This document shows, one piece after another, positions 52,854 to 61,810 of a stretch of DNA of 64,000 bases. Position 1 is the stretch's first letter. Each line of letters opens with the position of its first letter. The translations under genes were made by a program, and so were the position numbers. This DNA comes from Pseudalkalibacillus hwajinpoensis (GTDB lineage Bacteria; Bacillota; Bacilli; Bacillales; Guptibacillaceae), in NCBI RefSeq assembly GCF_039851965.1, contig NZ_CP156674.1, positions 3,968,001 to 4,032,000 of the forward strand, read 5' to 3'. Under the pieces are notes generated by a model that was given only the letters and a program-made list of their open reading frames with translations, was not told the origin of the DNA and did no database searches.

Positions 52854-53260
52854 TGATACCACCAAAACATATTGTCTCAGCGGCATCTATAATCATAAAT
52901 GAAAAGAATGAAGTTCTATTAATTAAAGGACCAAGGCGTGGATGGGAAATGCCTGGTGGACAGGTGGAAGAAGGAGAATCACTGAAAGACGCGGCAATAA
53001 GAGAAACAAAGGAAGAATGCGGCTTGGATATTGAGGTAACAAAATTCTGCGGTGTTTTTCAAAATGTCAGTAGATCAATATGCAATACACTATTTTTATG
53101 AAGACCAGTTGGAGGAAACCTAACTACAACCTCTGAAGCTTTAGAAGTGGGTTTCTTTCCAATTGAGCTTGCATTAAAAATGGTAACCTGGGGAAATTTC
53201 AAACAAAGAATTGAGTATTGCTTAAATGAAGAGTTTCAGCCGTTTTATGTAGAATTCTAG
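52853..53260 (+). pseudogene. NUDIX hydrolase interrupted by an in-frame stop
   Basis: The Nudix box GGQVEEGESLKDAAIRETKE (around residue 38-57) is intact and matches GX5EX7REUXEEXGU with EECGLD. A TGA at 53099-53101 stops the frame after CNTLFL, but the same frame continues RPVGGNLTTTSEALEVGFFP to a natural stop at 53260, as in full-length relatives. A nonsense change rather than a frameshift. The short product may still fold but lacks the end of the domain. Confidence 0.83.
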
Positions 53261-53357
53261 TTTTACTTAATTTACAGCACTATATCAAAGTATTAGGCAT
53301 ATGCACTGGCACATTCACTATGGAGAGTATTAGTAAGATATTAAACTAGGAGGACAT

Positions 53358-54287
53358 ATGGAACTACCATATCGTTTTCAACAGTCCGTGCGTTTCTACT
53401 TTAAAGCAGAAGGGGAAGCCTGGCTACAAAAGTTGCCGTCTTTAATTCAAAACTGTGAAGATAAATGGACTATGAAGATAAAAGAACCTTATTCGCTCTC
53501 CATCAATTACGTTGCACCCGCGGTAATGGAAGACAGAACTAAGCTAGTTTTGAAGCTATGTATACCGGGGGATGGCTTTCTTGATGAGGTGGAAGCTTTG
53601 AAATTATTAGGGGAAAAGGGAATTGTTCAACTGATCGATTCTGATAGAGATAATGGAATTATTATTCTTGAGAAACTATTACCCGGGCATACTCTCGCAG
53701 AAGTAAAGGATGATGAGGATGCCTGTCGGATAGCAGCTGATGTAATGAAAGATTTATCCGTTCGTGCACCTGCATATACTCGGATTCCTACAACCAAGGT
53801 AAGAGAAGAAGGACTTCAAAAAATGATAGATCAAAATCCAGAGGGTGTTGGCCCTATATCCCGGGCGACGTTAGAACGGGCATTAAGGATTTTCACATCC
53901 TTAAATCAAACAATTAAAAAACGCTTGCTTCTTCATGGGGATTTTCATCATTATAACGTTCTTGCCTCTGGACAGGGTAGGTGGACGGCGATTGATCCTA
54001 AAGGGTTAATCGGTGAGATGGAGTATGATTTGATACAGTTTATGCTTAATAAATTACCTGATCAGGGAGTTTATGGTGTAATCGAAAAGCGGGTGGAAAT
54101 CTTCGTGAAAGAACTTGATCTAGATAAAAAAAGGTTACTTCTCTGGGGTTATTGTCATACGGTATTAGCCACCTCATGGACAGTTGAGGGCGAAACATTT
54201 GATGAGAGCTTTTATCAAGGGATTGAGATTTTTGAAAAGCTCTACATAGCTAATTTTGGTCCTTTGAAGGACACATTCATACAATAG
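53358..54287 (+). CDS. APH-type small-molecule kinase
   Basis: 309 residues of the aminoglycoside 6-phosphotransferase/hydroxyurea kinase family. The catalytic loop LLHGDFHHYNVLASGQ and the metal-binding IDPKGLIGEMEYD are intact, and ILEKLLPGHTL is the hinge segment. Members phosphorylate streptomycin, but many have unknown metabolic substrates, so resistance cannot be claimed. The start follows AGGAGGACAT. Confidence 0.87.
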   Translation: MELPYRFQQSVRFYFKAEGEAWLQKLPSLIQNCEDKWTMKIKEPYSLSINYVAPAVMEDRTKLVLKLCIPGDGFLDEVEALKLLGEKGIVQLIDSDRDNGIIILEKLLPGHTLAEVKDDEDACRIAADVMKDLSVRAPAYTRIPTTKVREEGLQKMIDQNPEGVGPISRATLERALRIFTSLNQTIKKRLLLHGDFHHYNVLASGQGRWTAIDPKGLIGEMEYDLIQFMLNKLPDQGVYGVIEKRVEIFVKELDLDKKRLLLWGYCHTVLATSWTVEGETFDESFYQGIEIFEKLYIANFGPLKDTFIQ

Positions 54288-54411
54288 TCAGGCACGCTGT
54301 CCCATAAGTGGCCCAAGCAGTCCGTTTGAACCCGTTGGTGGATTAAAGTTGAAGGTTAGTGTTAGTGTATAGAATAGTAAGTGGTTCTTAGCTAAATAAG
54401 GAGTGTTAGTT

Positions 54412-54537
54412 GTGGCTGAGATTAAAGAGTTGGAAAGTAGTAAATCAATGATGAAAAAAGCGTCTGAATTTTATAATGAAATCTGGAAATCTAACGATAG
54501 AATGGTAGAAGATCGATTTATCAAGCACACAGGATGA
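54412..54537 (+). CDS. Possible 41-residue gene or gene remnant
   Basis: A GTG start stands after AAGGAGTGTTAGTT and a charged helical reading of 41 codons follows (ESSKSMMKKASEFYNEIWKS). No family recognised. It could be the truncated 5' end of a larger gene, since the sequence after the stop up to 54635 shows no other gene. Confidence 0.35.
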   Translation: MAEIKELESSKSMMKKASEFYNEIWKSNDRMVEDRFIKHTG

Positions 54538-54692
54538 AAGGTTCATGTATTTAATGGATGGTGTTGGAAGGTTAACAAATTCTTTGTTCGAATGTTCCCT
54601 TCAATTTCATGGAAAATATAGTTATATCGTAGAATGTGAAACTTTTGATCGCTTCTTTCGTATTACAGTTAGATCAGGAGAGGGGTACTAAA

Positions 54693-55139
54693 ATGAAAAA
54701 ACATGCTATGCTCTTGTCGTTGATATTCCTTCTCTTCGTCGGAGGATGTTCGTTCCTTACTGATGTTAATAACACATTAACTTATGTAGATGAAGCTACA
54801 GAATACGCAAATGAAGCCAGTGCTTTTGCGAATGAAGCTCCGTCGCTAGCTGAACAGGCAATCAATGATCAGCAGGCACTTGAGGAATTCGAAACAAGAC
54901 TGAAAGAAATGAAGCAGGATATTGAAGAATTTAATGAGCTTGAGGCTCCTGAAGTAGGGGCTGATCTCCATCAGCAAATTGTAAAAAATAACAACAAAGC
55001 TACAGATGCGATTGATCTTTTTTTAACTAATATCCAGGATGGACAGCTTGATCCATCCCTGCTTGAGAATACAGAAGCTTTTCAATCACTGAATGAGATT
55101 ACAAGTATTATCAATGAGATTAAACAATTGAGGGAATAA
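54693..55139 (+). CDS. Small lipoprotein (DUF6376-like)
   Basis: 148 residues. The signal peptide ends in the lipobox FVGGC (Cys19). The mature part is a long amphipathic, mostly helical Glu/Asn/Ala-rich region that begins SFLTDVNNTLTYVDEATEYA. This looks like the DUF6376 lipoproteins of Bacillus, whose function is not known. The start is the ATG after GGAGAGGGGTACTAAA. A terminator follows. Confidence 0.75.
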   Translation: MKKHAMLLSLIFLLFVGGCSFLTDVNNTLTYVDEATEYANEASAFANEAPSLAEQAINDQQALEEFETRLKEMKQDIEEFNELEAPEVGADLHQQIVKNNNKATDAIDLFLTNIQDGQLDPSLLENTEAFQSLNEITSIINEIKQLRE

Positions 55140-55162
55140 AATTGTTTCCTAGAACCGAATGG

Positions 55163-55189
55163 CCCGCTTTATTAAAGCGGGTTTTCGTT
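55163..55189 (+). terminator. Terminator after the lipoprotein gene
   Basis: CCCGCTTT / AAAGCGGG stem with a 3-base loop, then TTTTCGTTT. Confidence 0.85.
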
Positions 55190-55386
55190 TATTCTAAGTC
55201 TTTAGTTGCATCATATTGACAACTTCTGCTCTATCTAAGCTAGGAGGGTATTTTGGTGTAATAATCTTGCTTGTGCAATGTAAAAATCATATTCTATAAT
55301 CTGTATTACTATTAAGGTGTTGATATATAACAGGAGAATACTTACAATTAAATGTAACCGCTTTAATCAGAAGGAGAGTTGATGGG

Positions 55387-56966
55387 ATGAATGTACCGTT
55401 AGTATTGACTGATTTTCTAGACCGGGCTGTTGAGTTATATGGAGAGAAACCAGCTATTATCGATGAGGAGCGCGTCTTGACTTACAGGGAAATGAACGGA
55501 CGTGTCAATCAACTTTCTCGGGGATTACAGGAACTAGGGGTGGAGAAAGGCGATAAAGTAGCTTATCTGGCCCCTAACACAGCAGAAATGCTTGAAGGGT
55601 TTTATGGCGTTTTTCAGATTGGTGCAATTATGACGCCATTAAACACCCGCCTGAAACCAGCGGACTACCAATTCATTCTAGAGCATAGTGGAAGCAAGGT
55701 TTTATTGGTTGACGAAGTGCTTTATCCTCTCGTGGAAGAGATTTTACCGGAAATCTCTCAACTAGAAAGTGTTATTATTCACGGTAAGGCTAATGAAGGA
55801 TCTATCGCTTATGAGCCATGGCTTGCCTCTTTTTCAAGTGCCCAATTTGAGAGGGTTGAAATAGAAGAAACTGATATTGCGTCATTATTATATACAAGTG
55901 GCACAACTGGAGATCCAAAGGGTGTTTTACTCAGTCATCGTGCTAACTACCTTCATGCGTTGTCAGCTATGCACCATTTACGTGTTCATGACCAGGATAC
56001 TTTGCTCCATGTTCTTCCGATGTTCCACGTCAATGGTTGGGGCTCTCCATTTTATTATACGGCAAATGGCGCGACACAGGTTATGTTACGAAAAATAGAT
56101 CCAAAACTCATTTTTGAAAAAATAGAAAAGTATGGCGTAACGGTATTACATATGGCGCCAACAGTTCTTAATATGGTAATCGAAAGCTTTGAAAAAGAAA
56201 AGCCGACAATCAATCAAAATGTTCGCGTTGTGATTGCAGGATCTGCACCGCCATCTGCTTTCGTTAAAAAGGTAGAAGAGGATTTAAGATGGAAATTCAT
56301 TCAGGTATATGGCATGACTGAAATATCGCCGTTGATTACCACATCGGAACTTAGGTCTATGGATCTCGAACGTCCTTCTGAAGAAAAGTATCGTCTCAAA
56401 GCAAAAGCGGGATATGCCATGATTGGAAGTAAAGTGAACGTTGTAGATGAACTGGGTGTAGAGGTACCCCATAATGGAAAAGCGATTGGTGAAATCATTA
56501 CAAGAACGAACGGAGTGATGGAGGGGTATTATAAAATCCAGAAGCAACGAATGCAGCTATTCATAACGGCTGGCTTTATACTGGAGATATGGCAGTCGTG
56601 GATGAAAACGGTAATATTGAGATTGTTGATCGGAAAAAAGATGTGATTATTAGCGGAGGTGAGAATATATCCTCAATTGAAGTGGAAGGTGTTTTATATG
56701 AACACCCATCGATCCTGGAAGCTGCGGTGGTATCCATTCCGCACGAAAAATGGGGTGAAGTCCCTCATGCGGTAGTTGTCTTAAGAGAAGGTGAAACGTT
56801 ACTTGAGGATGAACTTATAGCGTTTTGTCGTGAAAAAATGGCTCATTTTAAAGTGCCTAAAAGTGTTTCTTTTATCAATGAATTACCAAAAACCGCATCA
56901 GGTAAGATCCAAAAAGCTGTAATCCGTAAATCGTTCTGGAAGGACCAGGGGCGAATGGTTAACTAA
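55387..56966 (+). pseudogene. Acyl-CoA synthetase (AMP-forming), frameshifted
   Basis: ANL-superfamily ligase. AMP-binding motif LYTSGTTGDPKGVLLSH (about 167-183) and VYGMTEISPL (about 308-317) are present. At MEGYYK the frame goes wrong; adding one A to AAAA at 56533-56536 gives KNPEATNAAIHNGWLYTGDM and connects to the C-terminal domain with DRKKDVIISGGENISS and the catalytic Lys in PKTASGKIQK. The repaired protein has about 526 residues and would activate fatty or related acids to CoA esters. Confidence 0.88.
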
Positions 56967-57113
56967 GTTCTCACAATCGAAGTGTTCTAAAAAGGAGCAG
57001 ATGTATAGCTTCTTCCTTGTAAATTGAAATGGGGTGATTGATTGACGGCAATTCATTAATCAAGCAATAGTGATTCCCAACTTATCTCAAAAATTCTTAC
57101 AAGGAGAGTTGAA

Positions 57114-57377
57114 ATGGTTAACGATCAATGTCCTTTTTGTCATCCGCAAATGGATTCAAAACAACACATTATATTTGAAAATGCTCCATGTTATTTCTTA
57201 CAGCACGATAAAGAACAAGATGTGTTAGAAGGATCAGGGTTAATTGTCCCTAAAGAACATCATGGGAATGCGTTTGAGTTAACGATAGAAGAATGGAACG
57301 ATACATATGCAGGAAAAGGATTTAGGTATTGGCTCAAGCAGTCAGATAATAGGAGAATAGAAAAAGGGGACAGATAA
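57114..57377 (+). pseudogene. HIT-family protein with catalytic core deleted in frame
   Basis: 87 residues where relatives have about 135-150. The N-terminal part CPFCHPQMDSKQHIIFENAP to IVPKEHHGNAFELTIEEWND is normal, and the end AGKGFRYWLKQSDNRR is the usual C-terminus of this HIT group. Between them (after NDTY) about 50 residues are gone, including the HxHxHxx histidine triad. The frame stays open across the junction. A nucleotide hydrolase that can no longer be active. Confidence 0.8.
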
Positions 57378-57400
57378 AGTATTACCCTATCTGTCCTCTT
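57361..57400 (-). terminator. Terminator of the acetate transporter gene
   Basis: GGGGACAGATA / TATCTGTCCTC stem; T5 follows on the minus strand. It overlaps the stop codon of the convergent HIT gene. Confidence 0.7.
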
Positions 57401-57422
57401 TAGTTTTGGTTTTGATCATGCC

Positions 57423-58040
57423 TTATTTGAAAATACCAAACGGTTTTCCCACAGGAAGGGTAACTTTACCGAAATGGGTGTTCAAAACGCTAGCAGCTGA
57501 GCCATAGAAGCTTAAGATAGCGATCATAAACTCTGCTACTGCAGCGAGCAAATGCATTCCTTCAGGTAGAATACCAAGTGTAGAGAATGTCAGACCTATA
57601 AATAAGAAATCAATAAAGACGAATATAAAAAATAGCACTTTATGAGTTTCCATCGCGCCAACAGTCATAAATAAGCTGAAGATTAAGTAGCCAATATACG
57701 CAATTCCTAATTGCTTTGGATCAACAGCGCTTGCTGCAGCTTGGCCGAACACACCGAATTGGATTAACCATGAAGTTCCAACACCGAGCCAGAATAGTCC
57801 AAATGCCCCGAAGGCCGTTGTTCCAAATGTATTGTTATGCTTTGCATCTAGAAAGCTAGCAAATAGCTGCGCAATTCCACCCAGAAAAATAGCCCATGGT
57901 AGAACGAAGGAAACTCCTTCTGTCCAACCGAGCTTTGCAGAAGATGCAACGAGTGTAACCATAGCTAGTCCGAATAATCCAATAGCTGAAGGATCGGCTG
58001 ATACCATTTGCACCCGTTGTGTTGTTTGTGTGTTATTCAT
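57423..58040 (-). CDS. Acetate uptake transporter (SatP/GPR1-FUN34-YaaH family)
   Basis: 205 residues with six membrane helices. ADPSAIGLFGLAMVTLV matches the family's NPAPLGL-type signature; aromatic constriction residues follow in the helices. It imports acetate or succinate with protons, or through a hexameric channel. The start follows TAGGAGGTCTCAAC. The nearby (broken) acyl-CoA ligase could have used the imported acid. Confidence 0.92.
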   Translation of the reverse strand: MNNTQTTQRVQMVSADPSAIGLFGLAMVTLVASSAKLGWTEGVSFVLPWAIFLGGIAQLFASFLDAKHNNTFGTTAFGAFGLFWLGVGTSWLIQFGVFGQAAASAVDPKQLGIAYIGYLIFSLFMTVGAMETHKVLFFIFVFIDFLFIGLTFSTLGILPEGMHLLAAVAEFMIAILSFYGSAASVLNTHFGKVTLPVGKPFGIFK

Positions 58041-58350
58041 GTTGAGACCTCCTATTAAACATACTTGACTAATTTACATAAAAAAATGGATAGATGCAAT
58101 AGCAAAAATTGAAGAGGGCACAGTGGATCTTGAAAGTGAATTTGCTACTAGCTTGTTGAGACTGGAAAGATAACGCTCTCATATAAGAATGGAAATAGAA
58201 TAAAAGTTTCTAGTAGGTAAATGTTTTTTATAGAGGTTTTTGTGAAGTTTAACAGAATGATAAAGAAAGCTCTGAATTTTTCATCTTTCTGTACAATAAA
58301 GCTTTAACTCGCTAGAGATTGGAAGTACAATGGATAGATAGTATAGTAGC
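58041..58350. other. Intergenic region upstream of ilvE with a coding-like scrap
   Basis: From 58084 to 58173 one plus frame reads KWIDAIAKIEEGTVDLESEF and on to LLRLER then stop, without a start codon: possibly the tail of a lost gene. The rest is AT-rich and shows no recognised element. Confidence 0.35.
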
Positions 58351-58380
58351 AACCTCTATGTGAGAGGTTACAGTTTTTTT
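58351..58380 (+). terminator. Hairpin with T7 in the ilvE leader
   Basis: AACCTCT / AGAGGTT stem with a 5-base loop, then ACAG and seven T, 40 bases before ilvE. It looks like an attenuator or the end of an upstream transcript. No T-box consensus was found. Confidence 0.6.
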
Positions 58381-58419
58381 AAGAATTTATTACTTTCAAG
58401 AGAGTAAGGAGTCCTGACA

Positions 58420-59487
58420 ATGAGTAATGATCTAGAAATCGTGAAATGCACTAACCTGAAACCAAAACCAGAGAAGGATCAAATTCCTTTCGGAAGAACC
58501 TTCACAGATCACATGTTTATTATGGATTATGAAACAGATAAAGGGTGGTTTGAGCCGCGTATTATTCCTTATGAGCCAATTACGTTAGATCCTGCAGCTA
58601 TGATTTTTCACTATGGACAAACTGTTTTTGAGGGATTAAAGGCGTATCGTTCAGGTGATCGAATATTGTTATTCCGTCCTGAGAAAAACTTCGAGCGTTT
58701 AAACCGATCAAGCGAGCGTTTAAGCATTCCACCGATTGATGAAGAAAGAGTGATGGAATACCTGAAAGAACTGGTTAGCCTTGAAAAAGATTGGGTTCCT
58801 TCAACACCAGGAACTTCACTTTATATTCGTCCATACATCATTGCGACAGAACCTAACCTTTCTGTCGCTCCATCTCATACGTATAAACTAATGATCATCC
58901 TTTCACCGGTTGGCTCATACTTTTCTGGAGGGTTAACACCAGTCAAAATAAGTGTGGAGGATAAATTCACTCGTGCAGTTAAAGGTGGAACGGGAATGGC
59001 CAAGACTGCCGGTAACTATTCTTCAGCTTATCAAGCGCAGGCAAAAGCATACAAAGATGGAAATGCTGATGTATTGTGGCTGGATGGGGTAGAGAAACGA
59101 TTTATCGAGGAAGTTGGAAGCATGAACATTTTCTTCAAAATCAACGGAGAAGTGGTTACGCCTGCACTAAACGGCAGTATTTTGCAGGGGATTACTCGAA
59201 TGTCAGTTATTGAATTACTGAAGAAATGGGACATCCCAGTTACGGAACGTAAAGTATCGATTGAAGAGCTCTACCAGTTATCTGAAAAAGGCTTGCTAGA
59301 AGAAGCGTTTGGTACAGGAACAGCTGCCGTTATTTCACCAGTTGGTGAATTAAACTGGCAGGGCAAGAAAATCGTGATCAACAACCACGAAATCGGAGAG
59401 CTTTCGCAGAAATTGTACGATACCATCACAGGCATTCAAACCGGAAAGCTTGAAGATCGATATGAGTGGACGATAGCAGTGAAGTAG
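58420..59487 (+). CDS. ilvE: Branched-chain amino acid aminotransferase
   Basis: 355-residue class IV PLP aminotransferase. FHYGQTVFEGLKAYR, YIRPYIIAT and GGTGMAKTAGNYSSA (Schiff-base Lys) are diagnostic, with EEVGSMNIFF and GTGTAAVISPV completing the cofactor site. It does the last step of Leu/Ile/Val synthesis or the first of their breakdown. The start lies after AAGGAGTCCTGACA. Single gene with a perfect terminator. Confidence 0.95.
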   Translation: MSNDLEIVKCTNLKPKPEKDQIPFGRTFTDHMFIMDYETDKGWFEPRIIPYEPITLDPAAMIFHYGQTVFEGLKAYRSGDRILLFRPEKNFERLNRSSERLSIPPIDEERVMEYLKELVSLEKDWVPSTPGTSLYIRPYIIATEPNLSVAPSHTYKLMIILSPVGSYFSGGLTPVKISVEDKFTRAVKGGTGMAKTAGNYSSAYQAQAKAYKDGNADVLWLDGVEKRFIEEVGSMNIFFKINGEVVTPALNGSILQGITRMSVIELLKKWDIPVTERKVSIEELYQLSEKGLLEEAFGTGTAAVISPVGELNWQGKKIVINNHEIGELSQKLYDTITGIQTGKLEDRYEWTIAVK

Positions 59488-59500
59488 TGATTTTAATTTG

Positions 59501-59540
59501 ACAAAGAACCACCTCATACCTTGAGGTGGTTCTTTGTCAT
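59501..59540. terminator. Terminator after ilvE
   Basis: Perfect 16-bp stem ACAAAGAACCACCTCA / TGAGGTGGTTCTTTGT with a 5-base loop. Confidence 0.9.
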
Positions 59541-59787
59541 GGTTATAAGACTAGTTGATCTGAACTTGTCGATTTAAAGCTATGAATTGGTACCACAACT
59601 CGATGGTGGGAGAAATTTGTTCCTCATCATTCATTGAGGTCCAAAAAAATACAGGATACGGGTTTAAATCGAAGAATGTAGCTAGATTTGAGAGTCTCTG
59701 ACTGTTTATAAGAAGCTTTGTCAACAGGCAGGAATTTACACATAGACGCATGGAATACTGTTAGAAAATCAACGGGGAGGAATGAAG
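59541..59787. other. Intergenic region
   Basis: A 66-codon open frame on the minus strand (59551-59751) has some coding character (FDLNPYPVFFW) but no ribosome site and no recognised relative. Otherwise nothing seen; the promoter of the next gene is expected here. Confidence 0.35.
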
Positions 59788-60492
59788 ATGACAAACAGTA
59801 CAATGATGATTTCCAGGGTGGCTTCCATGTTGAATGTGTCCCGTCATACATTAAAATTATGGGAGGAGCAGTTTGCTCCATTTCTGACAATACCACGCGA
59901 TGAGAATAATGCCCGTACGTATACAGTTGGCGACATTGAAGTGCTTCAATTAATTAAGAACTTGAAGGAGAGTCGTGCAGGAGATGATGTAATAACAAGT
60001 GCTCTTGAATTGCATATAAGAGAAACTCCTGACTTTCGAGAGCCAGCTATACCACAGAAAAGGGAAGGGGAAGAAGACATTCGTTTATCCTTATCTAAAA
60101 TTGTATCGTTTGTAGAATCAGATGAGGTTAAGCAGTTACTAAAAATAGATGATACGGTGAAAAGGTTAGAAAAAGATATTGTTCATCAGGTCCATGAAAT
60201 TGTGCATGAAGAAATTGCTACGGCATCGGACGCTCACGCGACGATCAACCAGATGGAACTTAATAACATTGGAAAGAAAATCGATGCGCTGGCTGATGTT
60301 TCAGTCGATGAGCGTGAATTGTACCAGTATGAAATTACGAAGGAGAGGAAAATTTCAGAAGATCATATGTCAGCGAGAGAGGAAAGACTGATGGCAATTG
60401 TCCAGGATCGATTTCGAGAGGAAAGTGCTAAAATACAAGACCCTAAATGGGGCGTATCAAAAATCAAAAATATTTTCGGTTTTGCCAAATAA
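59788..60492 (+). CDS. MerR-HTH / coiled-coil protein, RacA-like architecture
   Basis: 234 residues. N-terminal MerR-type HTH (ISRVASMLNVSRHTLKLWEE, then ARTYTVGDIEVLQLIKNL), a long helical, probably coiled-coil middle (about 95-215) and a C-terminal amphipathic end WGVSKIKNIFGFAK. No ligand-binding domain of classical MerR regulators is seen. The same layout occurs in the RacA-like protein at 26906. Start at the ATG 7 bases after GGAGG. A membrane protein gene follows after 29 bases. Confidence 0.75.
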   Translation: MTNSTMMISRVASMLNVSRHTLKLWEEQFAPFLTIPRDENNARTYTVGDIEVLQLIKNLKESRAGDDVITSALELHIRETPDFREPAIPQKREGEEDIRLSLSKIVSFVESDEVKQLLKIDDTVKRLEKDIVHQVHEIVHEEIATASDAHATINQMELNNIGKKIDALADVSVDERELYQYEITKERKISEDHMSAREERLMAIVQDRFREESAKIQDPKWGVSKIKNIFGFAK

Positions 60493-60521
60493 CAGATTGA
60501 GATAGAGAGGGAGAAATCTGA

Positions 60522-61025
60522 ATGGGGGAAGATGAAATGGATCAAGTCAAAATGATGTTTTCCATACTCAGTCTCCTCGTCGCTGCTACATTCGCTGCTC
60601 TCTATATTTATATTTTTTCACTGCACACAGAAGTAAATGGTTCAAAAGTGAAGACTTCAGATCACGTTGTTTCCGCCGCTTCTTTTCCTACTGAATATGG
60701 TCACGTTGAAGATTTTGTCGCCGATTTCCATGCTTTTTATAACCGAACAACAGGCTATGGGATGATCGATCGAAAGCTTGATGTGGAAGCTCAAAAAATG
60801 CAGGCAGATGCTGCAGTTGCATATATTACGATTTTTCTTGATAAAGGGGTAGCACATGAAGACCTTGAGAAAGATTTGAAATCGATTAAGGAGCTCGCGA
60901 GTAGTGAGCCAAACACATTGGAAATTCGCACACTCCACAGGTATTTCCATGATCTCGATAAAGCGATGAATCACTATGACCATGAGGATACGTTTGGGGT
61001 GACTGAAACCTTTGGGGATGAATAG
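60522..61025 (+). CDS. Single-pass membrane protein, unknown
   Basis: 167 residues: short acidic N-terminus, one membrane helix (about 11-33) and an external or cytoplasmic part rich in His, Asp and Glu (HVEDFVADFHAFYN, TLHRYFHDLDKAMNHYDHED). I do not recognise the family. The ATG lies 9 bases after GGAG; an ATG five codons later would also fit. Probably co-transcribed with the MerR-HTH gene upstream; a hairpin terminator follows. Confidence 0.72.
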   Translation: MGEDEMDQVKMMFSILSLLVAATFAALYIYIFSLHTEVNGSKVKTSDHVVSAASFPTEYGHVEDFVADFHAFYNRTTGYGMIDRKLDVEAQKMQADAAVAYITIFLDKGVAHEDLEKDLKSIKELASSEPNTLEIRTLHRYFHDLDKAMNHYDHEDTFGVTETFGDE

Positions 61026-61057
61026 AATAGTGAAGAAAAAGAATAGTATGATTCTTT

Positions 61058-61100
61058 AAAAGCGATATCTTAGGTCTTAAATGACAGGATGTCGCTTTTT
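61058..61100 (+). terminator. Terminator of the MerR-HTH/membrane protein operon
   Basis: AAAAGCGA / TCGCTTTT stem with a long loop and T5. Confidence 0.65.
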
Positions 61101-61267
61101 AGTTTTGAATCAAATAACTGGTTGTTGAAACAAAGAATTGAGATAGAAAAATAAAGAGGCTTCCGAGAATGATAGAGGAGGTTAAGTTTTAACTAGGGGA
61201 ATTTCAAATAATATTTTTATCATTAGTTTTGCACTGAAGTTAAGAATGAAGGGGAGGCAGAAAATAT

Positions 61268-61308
61268 AAAAGACTAGAAGTCACATGATTGGTGACTTCT
61301 AGTCTTTT
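61268..61308. terminator. 17-bp perfect hairpin
   Basis: Arms 61268-61284 and 61292-61308 fully complementary with a 7-base loop. Directly after the stop of the minus-strand Cys-rich gene, with T-rich sequence beyond. Confidence 0.85.
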
Positions 61309-61310
61309 AT

Positions 61311-61535
61311 TTATTCGTCATAAAATTCATGATCTGTTTCAAACAAAAGATCTTCCTGGCAGGATAGGCAGTCATTGAAACAGCGATTAAAGTCGAAAGG
61401 AAATAATGCACGGCAAACATTTGAACAATAACGAGTACAGCTAGGAGCAGTTTCCCGTTCGCTTGTCTCAACATTTATCGAATTTTTTTGATTCAGATAT
61501 AACCTTGGTTTCGCTGCGCTACGCCGTTTTCCCAT
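61311..61535 (-). CDS. Small cysteine-rich protein, unknown
   Basis: 74 residues. Basic N-terminus (GKRRSAAKPRLYLNQK), then six cysteines in CTRYCSNVCRALFPF and CFNDCLSC. The spacing C-x3-C-x3-C...C-x3-C-x2-C would suit a metal centre or disulfides. The acidic end is EDLLFETDHEFYDE. GGAGGTGTCGTAC precedes the ATG and a clean terminator follows, so the gene is probably real. Family not recognised. Confidence 0.65.
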   Translation of the reverse strand: MGKRRSAAKPRLYLNQKNSINVETSERETAPSCTRYCSNVCRALFPFDFNRCFNDCLSCQEDLLFETDHEFYDE

Positions 61536-61810
61536 GTACGACACCTCCTTCCTTAATAACGTATGTTCAAACCGAAGGACATGCTTATACGCTTATCCCT
61601 TTTTTATAATGTTTAAAGGACACCCCTGAGCAAATTCAATGAAATGATTGACTAATTTCCCTTTTTCTAGCAAGCTTAGAAACATAGTAATAAATACCTC
61701 TATTCTTAAGAGATACATAAGACCAACGAATCAGTACATTTCAACAATACATAGTATATTAGTTACCAGGTTTAGGTCTTTATAATATTCAAAAGGAGTT
61801 GGATTGAAAA
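61536..61810. other. Intergenic region, AT-rich
   Basis: No gene seen. TTAGTT, 16 bases, TATAAT (about 61757-61784) may be the promoter of the downstream gene. Confidence 0.35.

Noticed and set aside
53358..54287. Aminoglycoside resistance gene
   Set aside because: The kinase fold is clear but family members have diverse or unknown substrates; resistance cannot be read from the sequence.
58180..58419. T-box or other known riboswitch before ilvE
   Set aside because: Only a terminator-like hairpin is visible; the T-box consensus is not present.
59551..59751. 66-codon open frame on the minus strand
   Set aside because: No ribosome site and no recognised family; kept only as a remark in the intergenic entry.
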